Assembly: GCA_027592485.1 (NCBI GenBank)
Contig: JAQCKL010000353.1
Location: forward strand, 1 to 5,327
Length of the DNA stretch: 5,327 nt
Direction of reading: 5' to 3'
Origin: Cyanobacteriota bacterium
GTDB taxonomy: Bacteria > Cyanobacteriota > Cyanobacteriia > Phormidesmidales > Phormidesmidaceae
Both the position numbers and the translations under genes were made by a program. This document shows, piece after piece, positions 5,032-5,327 of the stretch (its first letter is position 1; every line of letters begins with the position of its first letter). The notes below the pieces were generated by a model. The model saw nothing but the letters and a program-made list of their open reading frames with translations. It ran no database searches and had not been told where the DNA came from.

Positions 5032-5327
5032 ATGTCTATTTCGTTGCAGCTTTTATGTTTTCCTGAGTTTGGCAGGGCGCTGCTGGCGGTGAATGATGAG
5101 GGGGTGGCGCTGGTGGATGTGCCGGTGGCGGTGGCGCTGGTGAGCACTTTGCAGGAGGCGTTACCGCTCTCTTCTTTGCGGCGGGCTTCGATCTATGTGG
5201 AGGAGATTGAGGCGGCTTGGGGTTTTAAACCACCAGTATTCATCCACTTCGGTTGGGGCCAAGATGCCGTCAGCAGCCGTCCCCATGTCCTTGGGAGCCA
5301 CTGGCGGCAAGCCGATGCCCAGATATC
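5032..5327 (+). CDS. Uncharacterised protein, N-terminal 98 aa, runs off the right edge
   Basis: ATG at 5032-5034 is preceded by AAGGG nine bases upstream and by a plausible promoter. No stop occurs before the window ends. The product begins MSISLQLLCFPEFGRALLAV and continues NDEGVALVDVPVAVALVSTL, a strand-rich hydrophobic opening that is not a clear signal peptide or membrane segment, followed by a helix (RRASIYVEEIEAAWG). I do not recognise the family. The first 63 or so codons favour G/T endings like the ATPase at the left edge. From about 5221 the sequence becomes C-rich and the protein changes character (PPVFIHFGWGQDAVSS...), so the gene may be chimeric. The gene diverges from the 281-aa gene and shares its regulatory region. 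Confidence 0.55.
   Translation, partial: MSISLQLLCFPEFGRALLAVNDEGVALVDVPVAVALVSTLQEALPLSSLRRASIYVEEIEAAWGFKPPVFIHFGWGQDAVSSRPHVLGSHWRQADAQI

Noticed and set aside
5161..5327. Minus-strand open frame entering from the right edge (ends TAA at 5161-5163)
   Set aside because: The inner part reads like a protein (PPVAPKDMGTAADGILAPTE), so it is not impossible, but only 54 codons are visible and the plus-strand frame has a start, promoter and ribosome-binding site. Left open rather than called.
1..5327. Window as a closed circle, with the right-edge gene continuing into the left-edge ATPase
   Set aside because: Joining the ends directly puts the right-edge frame out of phase with the ATPase, and it stops at 83-85; the ends do not overlap. 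A larger replicon or a gap remains possible.

Overview
The window looks like plasmid or genomic-island DNA, most likely from a cyanobacterium. That assignment is an inference of moderate to low confidence. It rests mainly on the small ribbon-helix-helix protein, whose 'RG-P-KY-E ... LTPTA ... SE-LE-LARG' pattern I associate with cyanobacterial proteins. No housekeeping genes, rRNA or tRNA are visible, and I saw no copy of the cyanobacterial HIP1 octamer (GCGATCGC).

Layout from left to right. (1) Positions 1-1005, plus strand: the C-terminal part of an FtsK/HerA-like P-loop ATPase with a C-terminal winged-helix region; it enters from beyond the left edge. (2) Positions 1006-1148: a short gap between convergent genes, filled by an array of eight CCTAC units with two inverted units and a 9-bp-stem hairpin, bracketed by an 11-bp direct repeat. 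(3) Positions 1149-3233, minus strand: a large (694 aa) divergent tyrosine recombinase with recognisable R, K, HxxR and Y residues. (4) Positions 3234-3552: an AT-richer gap with no supported gene. (5) Positions 3553-3789, minus strand: a 78-aa ribbon-helix-helix DNA-binding protein with its own ribosome-binding site and a likely promoter. (6) Positions 3878-3921: a strong hairpin terminator for the next gene. (7) Positions 3968-4813, minus strand: an unrecognised, helix-rich 281-aa protein. (8) Positions 4814-5031: a divergent promoter region, extremely G-rich next to the minus-strand gene and very AT-rich next to the plus-strand gene. (9) Positions 5032-5327, plus strand: the start of an unrecognised protein that runs off the right edge.

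How the genes may work together (inference). The recombinase and the RHH protein form a plausible excision/integration or resolution module with its regulator. The repeat array beside the recombinase, and further copies of its 9-mer GGCACCTAC at 3-11 and 3974-3982, are candidate recombinase or RHH binding sites. Pairing an FtsK-like motor that ends in a winged helix with a tyrosine recombinase and a structured site between them recalls the FtsK/XerCD/dif arrangement, here possibly carried by a plasmid. Strand composition supports a mosaic: the plus strand is strongly G-rich over the ATPase and over 3960-5220, whatever the gene direction, but not over the recombinase/RHH block or the last 100 bases.
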